DNA of 64,000 nucleotides, taken from Mycobacterium sp. E2479. GTDB lineage: Bacteria; Actinomycetota; Actinomycetes; Mycobacteriales; Mycobacteriaceae. Of the stretch, positions 10,167 through 19,773 are shown one piece after another. A program made the position numbers and the translations under genes. A model generated the notes under the pieces. The model had not been told where the DNA came from. It did not search any database and saw only the letters and a list, made by a program, of their open reading frames with translations. The DNA lies in assembly GCF_001667925.1 (NCBI RefSeq), contig NZ_LZJR01000073.1:1-64000 (forward strand), written 5' to 3'. Each line of letters starts with the position of its first letter. The first letter of the stretch is position 1.

Positions 10167-10885
10167 CGCCGCTTCTCCCGCCATTCGAGCGCGGCGATCA
10201 TGGTGGAGTTGGCGAGTTCGAGAACGTCCTGGCCGGCTTTGCCCGCCTCGGCCGCATCGCCGTCAAAGACCGCCCGGGCCAGCGTCCGGTACATGTCCGT
10301 TCGGTTGGCCTCGGTCTTCATCGCGTCGGCCAGGGCGGTCAAAGCCCGCTCGTATGCCGGCCGAAAAGGGTTGTACATCAACCGGAACACGATCGAACCG
10401 GAGCTGTCGACCAGATGATCCCAGAAAGCGAGGGTTTCTCGCTGCCACTCGAGCGTGCCGGCCGAGACCTCGAGGCTGAGCAGCGAATGTGCAAGCAACC
10501 CAACCAGTTCGGGTCCGTGTTGTTCGGCTGCCAGTTCTGCGACCTTCGGGCCGATGCGCAACCGGGCCTCGAGGAGGCTGCGGAAAACGGCGGCATCGAG
10601 TTCGCCGTCGCGAAACAACAACTGGGGCAGCAGATCGAGGCCGGCGTGCCGCCGATAATCTCGCACCGTGGTGACGCCGCCCTGGCGCACCTCGACCAGG
10701 CTGGCCGCCGAGAGCCGCTTGAGCGCCTCACGGACAGCGGGCCGGGATACCCCGAGAACCTCGGCCAGCCGACGCTCGCTGGGCAACGCCGCACCTGGCC
10801 GCATCTCGCCGCTGAGCACATCGGTCGCGATTTGGTCGAAGACCGCTTCAGGCACGGATCGGCGACTTACCGGCTGGAGCGCCAT
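10163..10885 (-). CDS. mce2R: Mce2R, GntR/FadR-family repressor
   Basis: Regulator of 240 residues, the recalled length of Mtb Mce2R. The N-terminal winged helix-turn-helix (about 10-75) contains the GntR signature with [22 protein letters not shown]; the C-terminal half is an all-helical FadR/VanR-type (FCD-like) ligand-binding domain. It is the first gene of the operon and overlaps yrbE2A by ATGA. A perfect 15-bp palindrome 32 bp upstream of its ATG is a good candidate operator, so autoregulation of the whole mce2 operon is likely. The ligand is probably a fatty acyl or lipid compound, inferred from the family. Confidence 0.92.
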   Translation of the reverse strand: MALQPVSRRSVPEAVFDQIATDVLSGEMRPGAALPSERRLAEVLGVSRPAVREALKRLSAASLVEVRQGGVTTVRDYRRHAGLDLLPQLLFRDGELDAAVFRSLLEARLRIGPKVAELAAEQHGPELVGLLAHSLLSLEVSAGTLEWQRETLAFWDHLVDSSGSIVFRLMYNPFRPAYERALTALADAMKTEANRTDMYRTLARAVFDGDAAEAGKAGQDVLELANSTMIAALEWREKRR

Positions 10886-10887
10886 GC

Positions 10888-10931
10888 GGCCAGTGTGGCT
10901 GGCCGAAAGCCAGTCAGGTGGTCAGACCACC
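10888..10931 (-). promoter_or_regulatory. Putative Mce2R operator region with two dyads
   Basis: At 10917-10931 GGTGGTCAGACCACC is a perfect palindrome (7-bp arms, one central base) whose core TGGTC-A-GACCA fits the GntR/FadR half-site pattern. A second dyad, GGCCAG-5 nt-CTGGCC, lies at 10888-10904 just before the mce2R start at 10885. Together they cover the expected promoter of mce2R. The first is the stronger operator candidate; the second may be a mRNA hairpin or a second site. Confidence 0.6.
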
Positions 10932-10962
10932 GGCGTGTCGCAATCTTTCCGTTCGGCTAAAG

Positions 10963-11910
10963 CTACGTCCGCTGCGCTGCCACGAACAGATTCGCTGGCA
11001 CGTAGTCGCGGACTTCCTCGGGCGCCGCGCGCCCGTAGCCGGCCATCAACTCGTCGGACGGTGTCACCGTCACTTCCCAGCCGTGGCGGCCGAACCACTC
11101 GCCTACGTCCTCCCGCTCCTCGAAATACCAGAGCTCGTCGGTTCGGGGCAGCTCGCGGTCCGGATCGATACCGGCCATCAGCCCGCGGATCCGGTCCATC
11201 CGTTCACGGCGGTTGGCGCGGACCTGTGGGTCGAGGAATTTCGGGCCCAATGCCTCCACCGCCACCCGGCTGCCGGGGACGGTCAACTCCTGAATGCGTT
11301 CGAACAGTAGGTCCTGGGCGGCCGCCGGCAGATATGGCATCAAGCCCTCGGCCGACCAGACGCTGGGCGCACGGACATCAAAACCCGCCTGCCGCAACGC
11401 GGTCGGCCAGTCCTGGCGAAGGTCCACCGCCACCGATACGCGGTTGCAGGCGGGCTGCGCCCCATGCTCGGCCAACGTGGCCGCCTTGAAGTCCAGCACC
11501 CGGGTCTGGTCGAGCTCGTAGACCGTCGTGCCCGCCGGCCAGGGCAACCGCCAGGACCTCGCGTCCAGACCGGCCGCCAGGATCACCGCCTGGCGAATGC
11601 CCGCCCCGGTGGCATCGAGAAAGAACTTGTCGAAAAACGCGGTACGCGAAGCCATGTAGCCGACCATCGACTGCATCTGCAACGGCAACGTCGGTTCGGC
11701 GTCGACGACCTCGTCCGGTAGCTGTGCGCCAGAGTGCCAGTTCCACACACCGTCACCCGCCGCGTCGAGGAAGATCTGGGCGAATGGATCTGTGATCAAC
11801 GGGTTTTCGCTGCGGGTCTCCGCCGCGCGGGCCGAGGCCACACCCAACGCGGTCGCCCCCACGCTTTCGGTGATCTCCCAGCTGTCGTCGTCGGTTCTGG
11901 CTCCGCTCAT
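10963..11910 (-). CDS. SAM-dependent methyltransferase, LCM/UPF0677 family
   Basis: Protein of 315 residues of the large mycobacterial family of putative S-adenosylmethionine-dependent methyltransferases related to leucine carboxyl methyltransferases. The family N-terminus ([19 protein letters not shown]), the motif [13 protein letters not shown] (about 93-105), the SAM-site-like [16 protein letters not shown] (about 115-130) and [12 protein letters not shown] (about 190) are all visible. Substrate unknown. It lies between mce2R and the membrane protein at 12.7 kb; at the corresponding place in Mtb, Rv0585c and mce2R are adjacent, so this pair of methyltransferase genes is extra. A decayed paralogue lies directly upstream on the same strand. 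Confidence 0.85.
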   Translation of the reverse strand: MSGARTDDDSWEITESVGATALGVASARAAETRSENPLITDPFAQIFLDAAGDGVWNWHSGAQLPDEVVDAEPTLPLQMQSMVGYMASRTAFFDKFFLDATGAGIRQAVILAAGLDARSWRLPWPAGTTVYELDQTRVLDFKAATLAEHGAQPACNRVSVAVDLRQDWPTALRQAGFDVRAPSVWSAEGLMPYLPAAAQDLLFERIQELTVPGSRVAVEALGPKFLDPQVRANRRERMDRIRGLMAGIDPDRELPRTDELWYFEEREDVGEWFGRHGWEVTVTPSDELMAGYGRAAPEEVRDYVPANLFVAAQRT

Positions 11911-11918
11911 CTATCCGG

Positions 11919-12574
11919 TCACCCTGCCTTTCTGGTCCGTCGCGCCGATACAAACAGCGTCTGCGGTGTGGCGTGGTCGATGTCCCGAGGTGGCCTGCGG
12001 TCGTAGCCGGCCATCAGCTGAAGCGCCGCAGTGACCGTCACAGCCCAGCCGTGCCGGCGCGCGCCGCAATGCGGACGGCCAATCGTGGCGCAGGTCGACG
12101 GGGACGCTGGCCAGCTTGCAGGTCGGCCGCGCGCCGTTGTCATCAGCGTCGACGCCCTGAAGTCCAGCACCTTCGGCTGGTCCAGCTTGCACACCGTGAT
12201 GCCGTCCGGCCAGGGCAACCGCCACGCCCCGCGAGTCCAGTCCCGCAGCCGAAATCACCACCTGGCGCACGCCCGCGGTGGTGGTGTCGAGGAAGAACTT
12301 GTCGAAGAACGCCGTCCGCGCGGCCATGTAGTCGACCATTCCCTGCATCCGCGGCCTGAGGTCGGGTTCCATCTCGGCGATCTGGGCGGGCAGGTTCGCA
12401 GGGGCGAACCTCCCACCTGCCGTTGCCGGCCGCCTGCAGGAACACCCACGCGAACGGGTCGCTGATCAGCGGGTTCTCGCCTTCGGTCTCGGCCGCCCGG
12501 GCCGCGGCCACGCCGAGCGCCGTCGCCCCGACGCTCTCGGTGATCTCCGAGCTGTCGTTGTCCGTCGTGGCCAC
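11919..12574 (-). pseudogene. Decayed paralogue of the LCM-family methyltransferase
   Basis: Starting from an intact N-terminus at 12574 ([20 protein letters not shown]), similarity to the neighbouring methyltransferase continues but moves between reading frames: near 12410 to a second frame ([18 protein letters not shown], then AAGLDSRG), near 12230 to a third ([18 protein letters not shown]), and briefly back ([13 protein letters not shown]). After that about 120-140 residues are missing, and the sequence joins the family C-terminus (HGWAVTV, then LMAGYD and LFVSARRT) ending at 11919. Several frameshifts plus a large deletion indicate true gene decay, not one sequencing error. It looks like one half of a tandem duplication. 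Confidence 0.88.
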
Positions 12575-12736
12575 GCCGGTTCCCTCCCGCTTTTGCCAGC
12601 ACGCCTACTTACCCGACCCTACGCGCGCCGGATGAGTGGGAGCTGTCCATGAACCGGGTATTGAGTTAACTTGTCGGCGGGCCACTTAGCAGGCCGGAAG
12701 CACGGTGTCGGCGCAAACCCGAAGGATCGTTGAGAC

Positions 12737-15112
12737 ATGCGAGTTGACGGGCGCGACGTCGTCGTTTCCGGCAACTTGCTGCAGCCATTGACCCGGCGGA
12801 CCAATGACATTCTGCGGGTGCTGCTGGCGTCGCTCTTCTTGGCGCTGGTGATCACGGGTTCGGTGATCACCCGCCCGCAATGGATCGCGTTGGAGAAATC
12901 CGTTTCGCAGATCGTCGGCGTCTTGTCGCCGACGCAATCCGACGTGGTTTACCTGATCTACGGGTTGGCGATCGTGGCATTGCCGTTCATGATCCTCATC
13001 GGCCTCATCGTCGCCGGACAGTGGAAACTGCTGGGCGCGTACGCCACCGCGGGGCTGATCGCGATCGTCTTGTTGTCGATCAGCGGCACCGGCCTCTCCG
13101 CGCCACGGTGGCACTTCGACGCCCTCGACCGGCTGACCACGCTGCCCGCGCAGCTGCTCGACGACCCCCGGTGGATCGGGATGCTGGCGGCGGTGCTGAC
13201 GGTGTCGGGGCCGTGGCTGCCGGCGCGCTGGCGGCGCTGGTGGTGGGCGCTGCTGCTGGCCTTCGTCCCCATCCATCTGGTGGTCAGTGCCATCGTCCCG
13301 GCGCGCTCGTTGGTGGGCCTGGCGGTGGGATGGGTCGTCGGCGCGCTGGTGGTGCTCGTCGTCGGCACTCCCGCGCTCGAGGTACCGCTGGACGCCGCGG
13401 TGCGTGCGCTCGCCAAGGCCGGCTTCGCCGTTACGCGGCTCACCGTGGTCCGGCCGGCCGGCCGCGGCCCACTGATCCTTTCGGCCGATGGCGAACATCT
13501 CGGGGAAACGGCGCTGATCGAGCTGTACGGCCCGCATCAACGCAGCGGCGGGGCCCTGCGCCAGCTGTGGGACAAGCTGAAACTACGCGACGCCGAAACC
13601 GCACCCCTGGTGACCTCCATGCGCCGGGCCGTGGAGCATCGAGCGTTGATGGCGATCGCCATCGGCGACGCGGGCCTGGCCAACACGGCGACGGTCGCAG
13701 TCGCCCCACTGGACCGGGGCTGGATGCTCTACTCGCACCGACCTCCTGGCGGGACGCCCATCGACCAATGCGCGAAAACGATTCCCGTTGCCCGGCTGTG
13801 GGAATCGCTGCGAGTCCTCAACGACCGCCGGATCGCCCACGGCGACCTACGCAGCCACCACATCACGGTGGAGGACGACACCGTGATGTTCGGTGGGTTC
13901 GGCAACGCCGAATACGGTGCGACCGACGCCCAACTCCAATCCGACATCGCACAGCTCCTGGTGACCGCCTCCGCCCTTTACGACCCGAAGTCCGCGGTGG
14001 GCGCGGCGATCGAAGTGTTCGGGAAGGACACCATCCTCGCCGCCTCTCGTCGGCTCACCAAAGTCGCTGTGCCGCAATATATTCGGCGGTCGGTGCCGGA
14101 CGCCGGTGCCGTCATCTCCGGCGCGCGGGCCGAGGTCAAGCGCCAAACCGGCGCCGACCAGATCAAGCCCCAGACCATCACCAGGTTCACTCGCAGCCAG
14201 TTGGTTCAGCTGGTGCTCTTCGGCGCGCTGGTCTATGTCGCGTACCCCTTCATCAGCACGGCGCCGACGTTCTTCTCTCAACTCAGGACCGCGAACTGGT
14301 CGTGGGCGCTGCTGGGCCTGCTGGTATCGGCCCTGACGTACGTCGGAGCGGCCGCAGCATTGTGGGCCTGCGCGGACGGCATGGTGAACTTCTGGACGCT
14401 GTCAATCGCCCAGGTGGCCAACACTTTTGCGGCAACCACGACGCCGGCGGGCGTCGGCGGGTTGGCACTGAGCACGCGGTTCTTACAGAAGAGCGGCCTG
14501 TCGGCGATGCGAGCGACCGCCGCAGTGGCCCTGCAACAGTCGGTGCAGGTGATCGTGCACATCGCGCTGCTGGTCTTGTTCAGTGCGGCGGCCGGCGCAT
14601 CGATGAACCTGCGGCATTTCGTCCCGAGCGCGACCCTGCTGTACCTGATCGCGGGGGTTGCGCTGGGCATCGTCGGCACGTTCCTGTTCGTGCCCACGCT
14701 GCGCAAATGGCTGGCGACCGAAGTGCGCCCCAAATTGAACGAGGTGGTGACCGATCTGGTCAAGCTCGCGCGCGAACCACGGCGGCTGGCTCTGATCCTG
14801 CTGGGTTCTGCGGGCACCACCCTCGGTGCGGCACTGGCGTTATGGGCCAGCATCGAAGCATTCGGCGGCGGAACGACTTTCGTTGCCGTCACCGTGGTCA
14901 CCATGGTGGGCGGGACGCTGGCTTCTGCAGCGCCCACGCCCGGCGGTGTCGGAGCGGTCGAAGCGGCCCTGATCGGTGGTCTGGCCGCGTTCGGCGTGCC
15001 GGCGGCCGTCGGCGTGCCGTCGGTCCTGCTGTACCGGGTGCTGACCTGCTGGCTGCCGGTGTTCGTCGGCTGGCCGGTGATGCGGTGGCTGACCACCAAT
15101 GACATGGTCTGA
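12737..15112 (+). CDS. Large membrane protein with pseudokinase-like middle and LPG-synthase-type TM domain (Rv0585c-like)
   Basis: A 791-residue protein. The N-terminal third has about six membrane helices. A soluble central region (about 225-470) contains a kinase-like catalytic loop, AHGDLRSHHITV near residue 367, and FGGFGNAEYG about 17 residues later where kinases have DFG; the Asp is absent and the usual Asn is His, so it looks like a pseudokinase. The C-terminal ~290 residues form a second membrane block with TTTPAGVGGLALSTRF and PTPGGVGAVEAAL, typical of the YbhN/lysylphosphatidylglycerol-synthase transmembrane family. Mtb Rv0585c is similar in size and position. Function unknown. ATG preceded by a GAAGGA-like site. 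Confidence 0.82.
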   Translation: MRVDGRDVVVSGNLLQPLTRRTNDILRVLLASLFLALVITGSVITRPQWIALEKSVSQIVGVLSPTQSDVVYLIYGLAIVALPFMILIGLIVAGQWKLLGAYATAGLIAIVLLSISGTGLSAPRWHFDALDRLTTLPAQLLDDPRWIGMLAAVLTVSGPWLPARWRRWWWALLLAFVPIHLVVSAIVPARSLVGLAVGWVVGALVVLVVGTPALEVPLDAAVRALAKAGFAVTRLTVVRPAGRGPLILSADGEHLGETALIELYGPHQRSGGALRQLWDKLKLRDAETAPLVTSMRRAVEHRALMAIAIGDAGLANTATVAVAPLDRGWMLYSHRPPGGTPIDQCAKTIPVARLWESLRVLNDRRIAHGDLRSHHITVEDDTVMFGGFGNAEYGATDAQLQSDIAQLLVTASALYDPKSAVGAAIEVFGKDTILAASRRLTKVAVPQYIRRSVPDAGAVISGARAEVKRQTGADQIKPQTITRFTRSQLVQLVLFGALVYVAYPFISTAPTFFSQLRTANWSWALLGLLVSALTYVGAAAALWACADGMVNFWTLSIAQVANTFAATTTPAGVGGLALSTRFLQKSGLSAMRATAAVALQQSVQVIVHIALLVLFSAAAGASMNLRHFVPSATLLYLIAGVALGIVGTFLFVPTLRKWLATEVRPKLNEVVTDLVKLAREPRRLALILLGSAGTTLGAALALWASIEAFGGGTTFVAVTVVTMVGGTLASAAPTPGGVGAVEAALIGGLAAFGVPAAVGVPSVLLYRVLTCWLPVFVGWPVMRWLTTNDMV

Positions 15113-15116
15113 GGAT

Positions 15117-17744
15117 CTAGTTTTCCGCCTGAACTACTACGAAAACCGTTGAGGTACGCACGCTTTGGCCGACCGTGGTGGTCAATGACACCAGGTAGTA
15201 ATCCTCGGGTACCGGCTGGGCGACCGTGATCGCAACGGTGACCCTGGCCGATCCGTCAGCGGCGAATCGACCCGATGCGGGCTTCACGTCGATCCCGACA
15301 TCCGAGGACGCTCCCGTGACGGCGTAGCCGTCGGTGCCCTCCGTCATGCGTTGCGCATCGAGGGTAACGCTGCCGGTGTGTCCGGGTGCGATCGTGACGA
15401 CGGGCTCAGCAACGTTGACGGCCACCGCCGAAGTGCCCGCCGCGAACGACGGCGGCGCGTCCGCTTCGCCTGTGCCCCAGCGCTTGTCCGGGTAGGCCGC
15501 CAGCGAAAATAGCAGTGTGCCGCCGGTGCTGATGATCGACTCGGGCAGCGATGTACGGTCGGTTGCCCGGCCGTCGACCTTCAGGCCGCTGATGTACTTG
15601 AGGTGACGGGGCCCGGATGCGCCGGGCGCTGCGATTCGAATGGATTTCCCTGCAGGCAAAGCTATTTCGACGCGGTCGAACAGCGGAGCGCCGACGGTGA
15701 GGATCGGCGTTCCCGGGGTGGCCGGGTACAGGCCCATAGCCGCCCACACGTACCAGCTGGCCAGTGCGCCCAGGTCGTCGTTGCCCGGCTCACCGTCGGC
15801 GGTCGGAGCGAACAGCCCGCGTACCCGGTCGACCGTGCGTTGAGTCTTCCATGGTTGCCCGATGTAGTTGTACAGCCACGGCACACCGAAACTCGGTTCG
15901 TTGCCGGCCCACAGGTAAGGCTGGTTGGGCCCCACATTGAGCTTCTTGGTGAAGCGGTCGAGCCGATCGGCGACGGCGGCGCGGCCGCCGAGGGCCGTCA
16001 CCAGGCCCGCGACGTTGTGCGGTACCGACCAGACGTACTGTTCGGCATTGCCCTCGTCGTACCCGACCTGGCCGAAGTTCCCCGGCGCCACCACAACCCC
16101 CGGACCGCGCCGGAAGAAGCCGGACCAGCTGCGCGGCGAAATGTATCGCGTGGTCGGGTTGAACAGGTTCTGCCAATACTGAGCCCGCTTCTGGAATGCG
16201 GCGGCGGTCGCGGCGTCGCCCAGCGTCTCGGCGAATCGTGAGATGGCGAAGTCGTCGAGTGACCACTCGAGGGTGATCGACGCGTCGGCGATCCAGCCAT
16301 TGCGGCCGAACTCCAACGTGAAGGGCGCATACCCGAACCGCTGGTAGGTGGCGATGCCGGGACGCTCCACATAACCGCTCAGGCCAATCCCGCCTTTGGT
16401 CGCCCCATCGACCATGTAGCGCAGCGCCGTTTTGGTGTCGAAGTCGTTGGCCCCGAACGTATTCAGGGTCACGATGAGCGGTATCACGCTATCCCCGGTC
16501 ATCTCGCCGGTTGCCGCGTTGGCAAACGCCCAGCGCGGCAGCGCACCGCTCTGCTCGGCGTCGTTCACCAACGACTGGGCCATGTCGCTGGCCCGGTCGG
16601 GGAACAGCAACCCCTGCAACGCGGCGAGGCACCGGTAGGTGTCCCAGTCGGAGAAGTTGGCGTACTGCGTGTGGCCGGCGGCCACCGTATAGATGGAGCC
16701 GTCGAACCCCACGTAGCGGCCATCGGCATCATTGAAGACGTTGGGGTGCAGAAGCGATCGATACAAGGAGGTGTAGAAGGTGGTCAGATCGTCGAAGTCG
16801 CGGCCGGCCACCGTCACACGGGACAATGCGGCGTTCCATTCCCTCGAAGCCGCGCCGCGAACGTCATCGAAGCCCGCCGCGCCCTCGGCCGCCAGATTCG
16901 ACCACGCCCCGTCGATGCCGACGTAGGAGATCGCGGTGCGCACCTCGAGCGTCGAGCCGGCCGGAAATTCCACATAGCCGCCGCTGTACGGCGCGTTCGC
17001 ACTGCGGGCGCCGGCGTGGACGACATTGCCATCCCAGGATCCGTACGAGGTGAAAGGCTGGCTGAACTTCATTGCGAAGTACACCGTGTAGGCGTTCGGC
17101 TTGTCGCAGAAGCCGCCGCTGGTGGCCCACCCGGTGATGGTGGTGTTGTCCTCACCGATCTGGATGGTCGCTCGGGAGTTACCCGCCAAGGACGAGCCGG
17201 AGCGCACCTGGAGAAGGGCTGCACGGCCGTTGCGCGGGTAGCTGAAACGGCCCACGCCCGTGCGCGCGGTGGCGGTGAGTTCGGCCTTTACCCCGGTCCC
17301 GGGGAACCGCACCGTGTAATAGCCGGGGATACCCTGCTCGGTGTCGTCGTGAGCGATCTCCTCGGCGGCGTTCCACGGTTGCAGGCCGATCGCGCCGGTG
17401 ACCGGCAGCATCGAGATATCGCCGAAGGCAGCGCATCCCACCGACGCGTGGGTCATGCTGAAGCCGGTGGCGCGCGGATTGTCGTAGTTGTATCCGGCGT
17501 AGTTGCCGACCGTGTCCGGCGAATACTGCACCATCCCGAACGGCACGGTGGCGCCGGGGAAGTTGTTGATCTCCCCCACCGTCTCGCCGCCCGTCCCGGT
17601 GCCGATGAGGGTCGCGACATGGTCGACCGGGTTCGCCACGACCACGGGCGGACCGTCGTATCCCTTCGGTGGCGCCGCGGCAATGAAGACCATGAAGACA
17701 GCCGACGCCGCGATGACTGCGATGAGGGCCCGCCGCGAGCGCAT
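15117..17744 (-). CDS. Secreted GH92 alpha-1,2-mannosidase (Rv0584-like)
   Basis: An 875-residue protein with an N-terminal signal sequence or anchor (about 1-24). The GH92 N-terminal beta domain has [20 protein letters not shown] (about 57-76), and the catalytic (alpha/alpha)6 domain ends with the conserved [20 protein letters not shown] near residue 660. About 170 further C-terminal residues form a beta-rich extension with NPCBM-like or Ig-like character. GH92 enzymes are calcium-dependent exo-alpha-mannosidases; a substrate among mannosylated envelope glycolipids or glycoproteins is an inference. It converges on the Rv0585c-like gene with a 4-bp gap. Confidence 0.88.
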   Translation of the reverse strand: MRSRRALIAVIAASAVFMVFIAAAPPKGYDGPPVVVANPVDHVATLIGTGTGGETVGEINNFPGATVPFGMVQYSPDTVGNYAGYNYDNPRATGFSMTHASVGCAAFGDISMLPVTGAIGLQPWNAAEEIAHDDTEQGIPGYYTVRFPGTGVKAELTATARTGVGRFSYPRNGRAALLQVRSGSSLAGNSRATIQIGEDNTTITGWATSGGFCDKPNAYTVYFAMKFSQPFTSYGSWDGNVVHAGARSANAPYSGGYVEFPAGSTLEVRTAISYVGIDGAWSNLAAEGAAGFDDVRGAASREWNAALSRVTVAGRDFDDLTTFYTSLYRSLLHPNVFNDADGRYVGFDGSIYTVAAGHTQYANFSDWDTYRCLAALQGLLFPDRASDMAQSLVNDAEQSGALPRWAFANAATGEMTGDSVIPLIVTLNTFGANDFDTKTALRYMVDGATKGGIGLSGYVERPGIATYQRFGYAPFTLEFGRNGWIADASITLEWSLDDFAISRFAETLGDAATAAAFQKRAQYWQNLFNPTTRYISPRSWSGFFRRGPGVVVAPGNFGQVGYDEGNAEQYVWSVPHNVAGLVTALGGRAAVADRLDRFTKKLNVGPNQPYLWAGNEPSFGVPWLYNYIGQPWKTQRTVDRVRGLFAPTADGEPGNDDLGALASWYVWAAMGLYPATPGTPILTVGAPLFDRVEIALPAGKSIRIAAPGASGPRHLKYISGLKVDGRATDRTSLPESIISTGGTLLFSLAAYPDKRWGTGEADAPPSFAAGTSAVAVNVAEPVVTIAPGHTGSVTLDAQRMTEGTDGYAVTGASSDVGIDVKPASGRFAADGSARVTVAITVAQPVPEDYYLVSLTTTVGQSVRTSTVFVVVQAEN

Positions 17745-17774
17745 ACCTGTCTAATACTCCGAAAAAGACCGCAT

Positions 17775-17796
17775 AACGCCATATTCGTATGGCGTT
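17775..17796. promoter_or_regulatory. Perfect 9-bp hairpin with TTCG loop in a divergent intergenic region
   Basis: AACGCCATA, TTCG, TATGGCGTT form a perfect inverted repeat, 31 bp upstream of the mannosidase start and about 150 bp upstream of lpqN. On RNA the loop would be UUCG, a stable tetraloop. There is no following T-run, so a role as an operator or as a 5' UTR hairpin of the mannosidase mRNA is more likely than a terminator. Confidence 0.6.
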
Positions 17797-17946
17797 TTGG
17801 CCGACGAATTTCGATAACGATCGGCGGTGCGGTGTCGCCGCGTCGCCAGATCAGAAAAATACCGGCAAAGCTGCAAGGTATTTCGGTTACTGTCAGCCCA
17901 CCACGGCTGGCGCTGGTACCGGCCCAATTTTCGGGAGATTGGATCG

Positions 17947-18627
17947 ATGAAACATTTGACGCTAGCAACCATTTCCGTAGCGCTGAGTTTGGTGCTCGTC
18001 GGTTGCGGCCAGGACAATAAATCCGGCGATAAAACGTCGACGTCCACTTCGTCGACCACGTCGACGGCCTCGTCAACGTCGTCGCACACGAGCGCGGCAG
18101 CGGCGGCCAAAGCCAAATACACCATCGCCGACTACGTGAAAGACAACAACATCTCCGAGACGCCGGTGCACCACGGCGATCCCGGCCCGAACGTCGACCT
18201 GCCGGTGCCTGCGGGCTGGCAGCTCAATGCGGACTCCGGTACCTCCTACGGCGGCATCGTGCAACTTGCGCCCGCCAATCCCTCGGATCCGCCCACGGTC
18301 TCGGCACTGTTCTCCAGGCTGAGCGGCAACGTCGACCCGGCGAAGCTCATCGAGTACGCGCCCGGCGAGGTGCAAAATCTGCCCGGATTCCAGGGCAGCG
18401 GAAACGGCTCCGCCTCCACGCTCGGCGGTTACCAGGCCTGGCAGGTGGGCGGCACGTACCAGCGCAGCGGTCAGACTCGCGCCATCGCGCAGAAAACGGT
18501 GGTCATCCCCAGTCAGGGCGCGGTCTACGTGCTGCAACTCAACGCCGATGGGCTCGAGACCGATCAAGGTCCGTTGATGGACGCCACCAACGTCATCGAC
18601 GAACAGACCACCATCAGCGCCGGCTGA
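17947..18627 (+). CDS. lpqN: Lipoprotein LpqN
   Basis: A 226-residue lipoprotein: MKHLTLATIS, hydrophobic run, lipobox LVGC with Cys20, then a Ser/Thr-rich low-complexity linker (about 25-60) and a globular domain with the LpqN/LpqT family pattern (NVDLPVPAGWQ, SYGGIVQLA and a C-terminal TTISAG). Mtb LpqN (Rv0583c) is the neighbour of the Rv0584 mannosidase, which fits. Outer-face lipoprotein; family members have been linked to envelope lipid handling and host interaction. ATG at 17947 is preceded by GGGAG at a suitable distance; the frame is open further upstream, but that sequence looks non-coding. Confidence 0.88.
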   Translation: MKHLTLATISVALSLVLVGCGQDNKSGDKTSTSTSSTTSTASSTSSHTSAAAAAKAKYTIADYVKDNNISETPVHHGDPGPNVDLPVPAGWQLNADSGTSYGGIVQLAPANPSDPPTVSALFSRLSGNVDPAKLIEYAPGEVQNLPGFQGSGNGSASTLGGYQAWQVGGTYQRSGQTRAIAQKTVVIPSQGAVYVLQLNADGLETDQGPLMDATNVIDEQTTISAG

Positions 18628-18672
18628 ACCCGGCTGCGCGCCCGCAAAGACCGGCAGGCTCCGCGGGTTCGC

Positions 18673-19773
18673 TCACACGATTCCCGCACCCGCGGCCGCG
18701 CGGGTTCGCATGACGGAAGGTGTCTCGAAGCCGGCGCCGGCCGCGGCGCGCCGCACCACCGCGCCGACCGTATCCACACGGTCCAGCGGCACCAGGGCGA
18801 TCACACAGCCGCCGAAGCCGCCGCCGGTCATCCGGGCGCCCAACGCGCCCGCGCCCACCGCGGTGTCCGCGATCAGGTCGATGCGTTCGGTGGTGATCTC
18901 GAAGTCGTCGCGCATGGAGGCGTGCGAGGCGGTGAAAATTCGCCCGGCCTCGGGATAGTCCGAGTCGCACAGCGCCGCAACGCAATCGGTGACTCGCCGG
19001 TTTTCGGTGAGCACGTGGCGGGCGCGGCGGGCGTCGACCGGGTCACGCACGCCGGCCAAGACGGCGAGGCCCTGTCGACCCGCGAGGTCCTGCGCCTCAC
19101 GCAGCGACGATGCCGACAGATCGGCGGCCGCCCGCTCGCACGACGCGCGCCGCGCCGCGTAGTCGCCATCGGCGTGGCTGTGGCGCTCCCGGGAGTCGAT
19201 CAGCAACAACGCGACACCCGCGGAGTCCGGGTCGAAAACCACCGGCGTGACGCTGAGGTCGGCGAAGTCGATCAGCACCGCCGTCGCGTCGCGGCCAAAT
19301 AGCGAAGCAAGCTGGTCGAGCAAACCCGTTGGCGCGCCCACATATTCGTTTTCGGCGCGCTGGGCCAGCCGGGCCCGTTCCGCCGAGTCGATGTGGAGCC
19401 CGGCCGCGGACGCGATCGCGCCCAGCGCCGCACATTCCAGCGCCGCCGAGGAGGACAGGCCCGATCCCATTTCCACATCGCTGGTGATCGACATCGTGCC
19501 GCCGGGCACGGGGTAGCCGCCCTGGCGCAGGGCCCACACCACCCCGGCGACGTAGGCAGCCCAGCCGCCCACCTCTTTTGGAGCCGTGCCGATCCGAACA
19601 CGCACCGGGGCATCCGCGCGGTCGCTGACCACGGTGATCGCGTCGTCGTCGGCGGGTGTGAAGGTCGCGACGGTGCGCTGCGGCAGGGCGATGGGCAGCG
19701 CTAGACCAAGGTTGTAGTCGGTGTGTTCGCCGATCAGATTGATCCGCCCCGGCGCGGCGTAACGGATCGTCAT
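18673..19773 (-). CDS. galK: Galactokinase
   Basis: GHMP-family kinase of 366 residues that phosphorylates galactose to galactose-1-phosphate. The galactokinase signature [19 protein letters not shown] lies at residues 9-27, the phosphate-binding [11 protein letters not shown] near 108-118, and a C-terminal [12 protein letters not shown] motif near 332. It overlaps galT by ATGA and is the second gene of a galT-galK operon of the Leloir pathway. In Mtb the gal genes sit elsewhere (Rv0618-Rv0620), so the location here is a rearrangement relative to Mtb. Confidence 0.95.
   Translation of the reverse strand: MTIRYAAPGRINLIGEHTDYNLGLALPIALPQRTVATFTPADDDAITVVSDRADAPVRVRIGTAPKEVGGWAAYVAGVVWALRQGGYPVPGGTMSITSDVEMGSGLSSSAALECAALGAIASAAGLHIDSAERARLAQRAENEYVGAPTGLLDQLASLFGRDATAVLIDFADLSVTPVVFDPDSAGVALLLIDSRERHSHADGDYAARRASCERAAADLSASSLREAQDLAGRQGLAVLAGVRDPVDARRARHVLTENRRVTDCVAALCDSDYPEAGRIFTASHASMRDDFEITTERIDLIADTAVGAGALGARMTGGGFGGCVIALVPLDRVDTVGAVVRRAAAGAGFETPSVMRTRAAAGAGIV

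Noticed and set aside
12880..15102. 740-residue open frame overlapping the Rv0585c-like gene in another frame
   Set aside because: Arg/Pro/Gly-rich shadow frame caused by the high-GC third codon positions; no family features.
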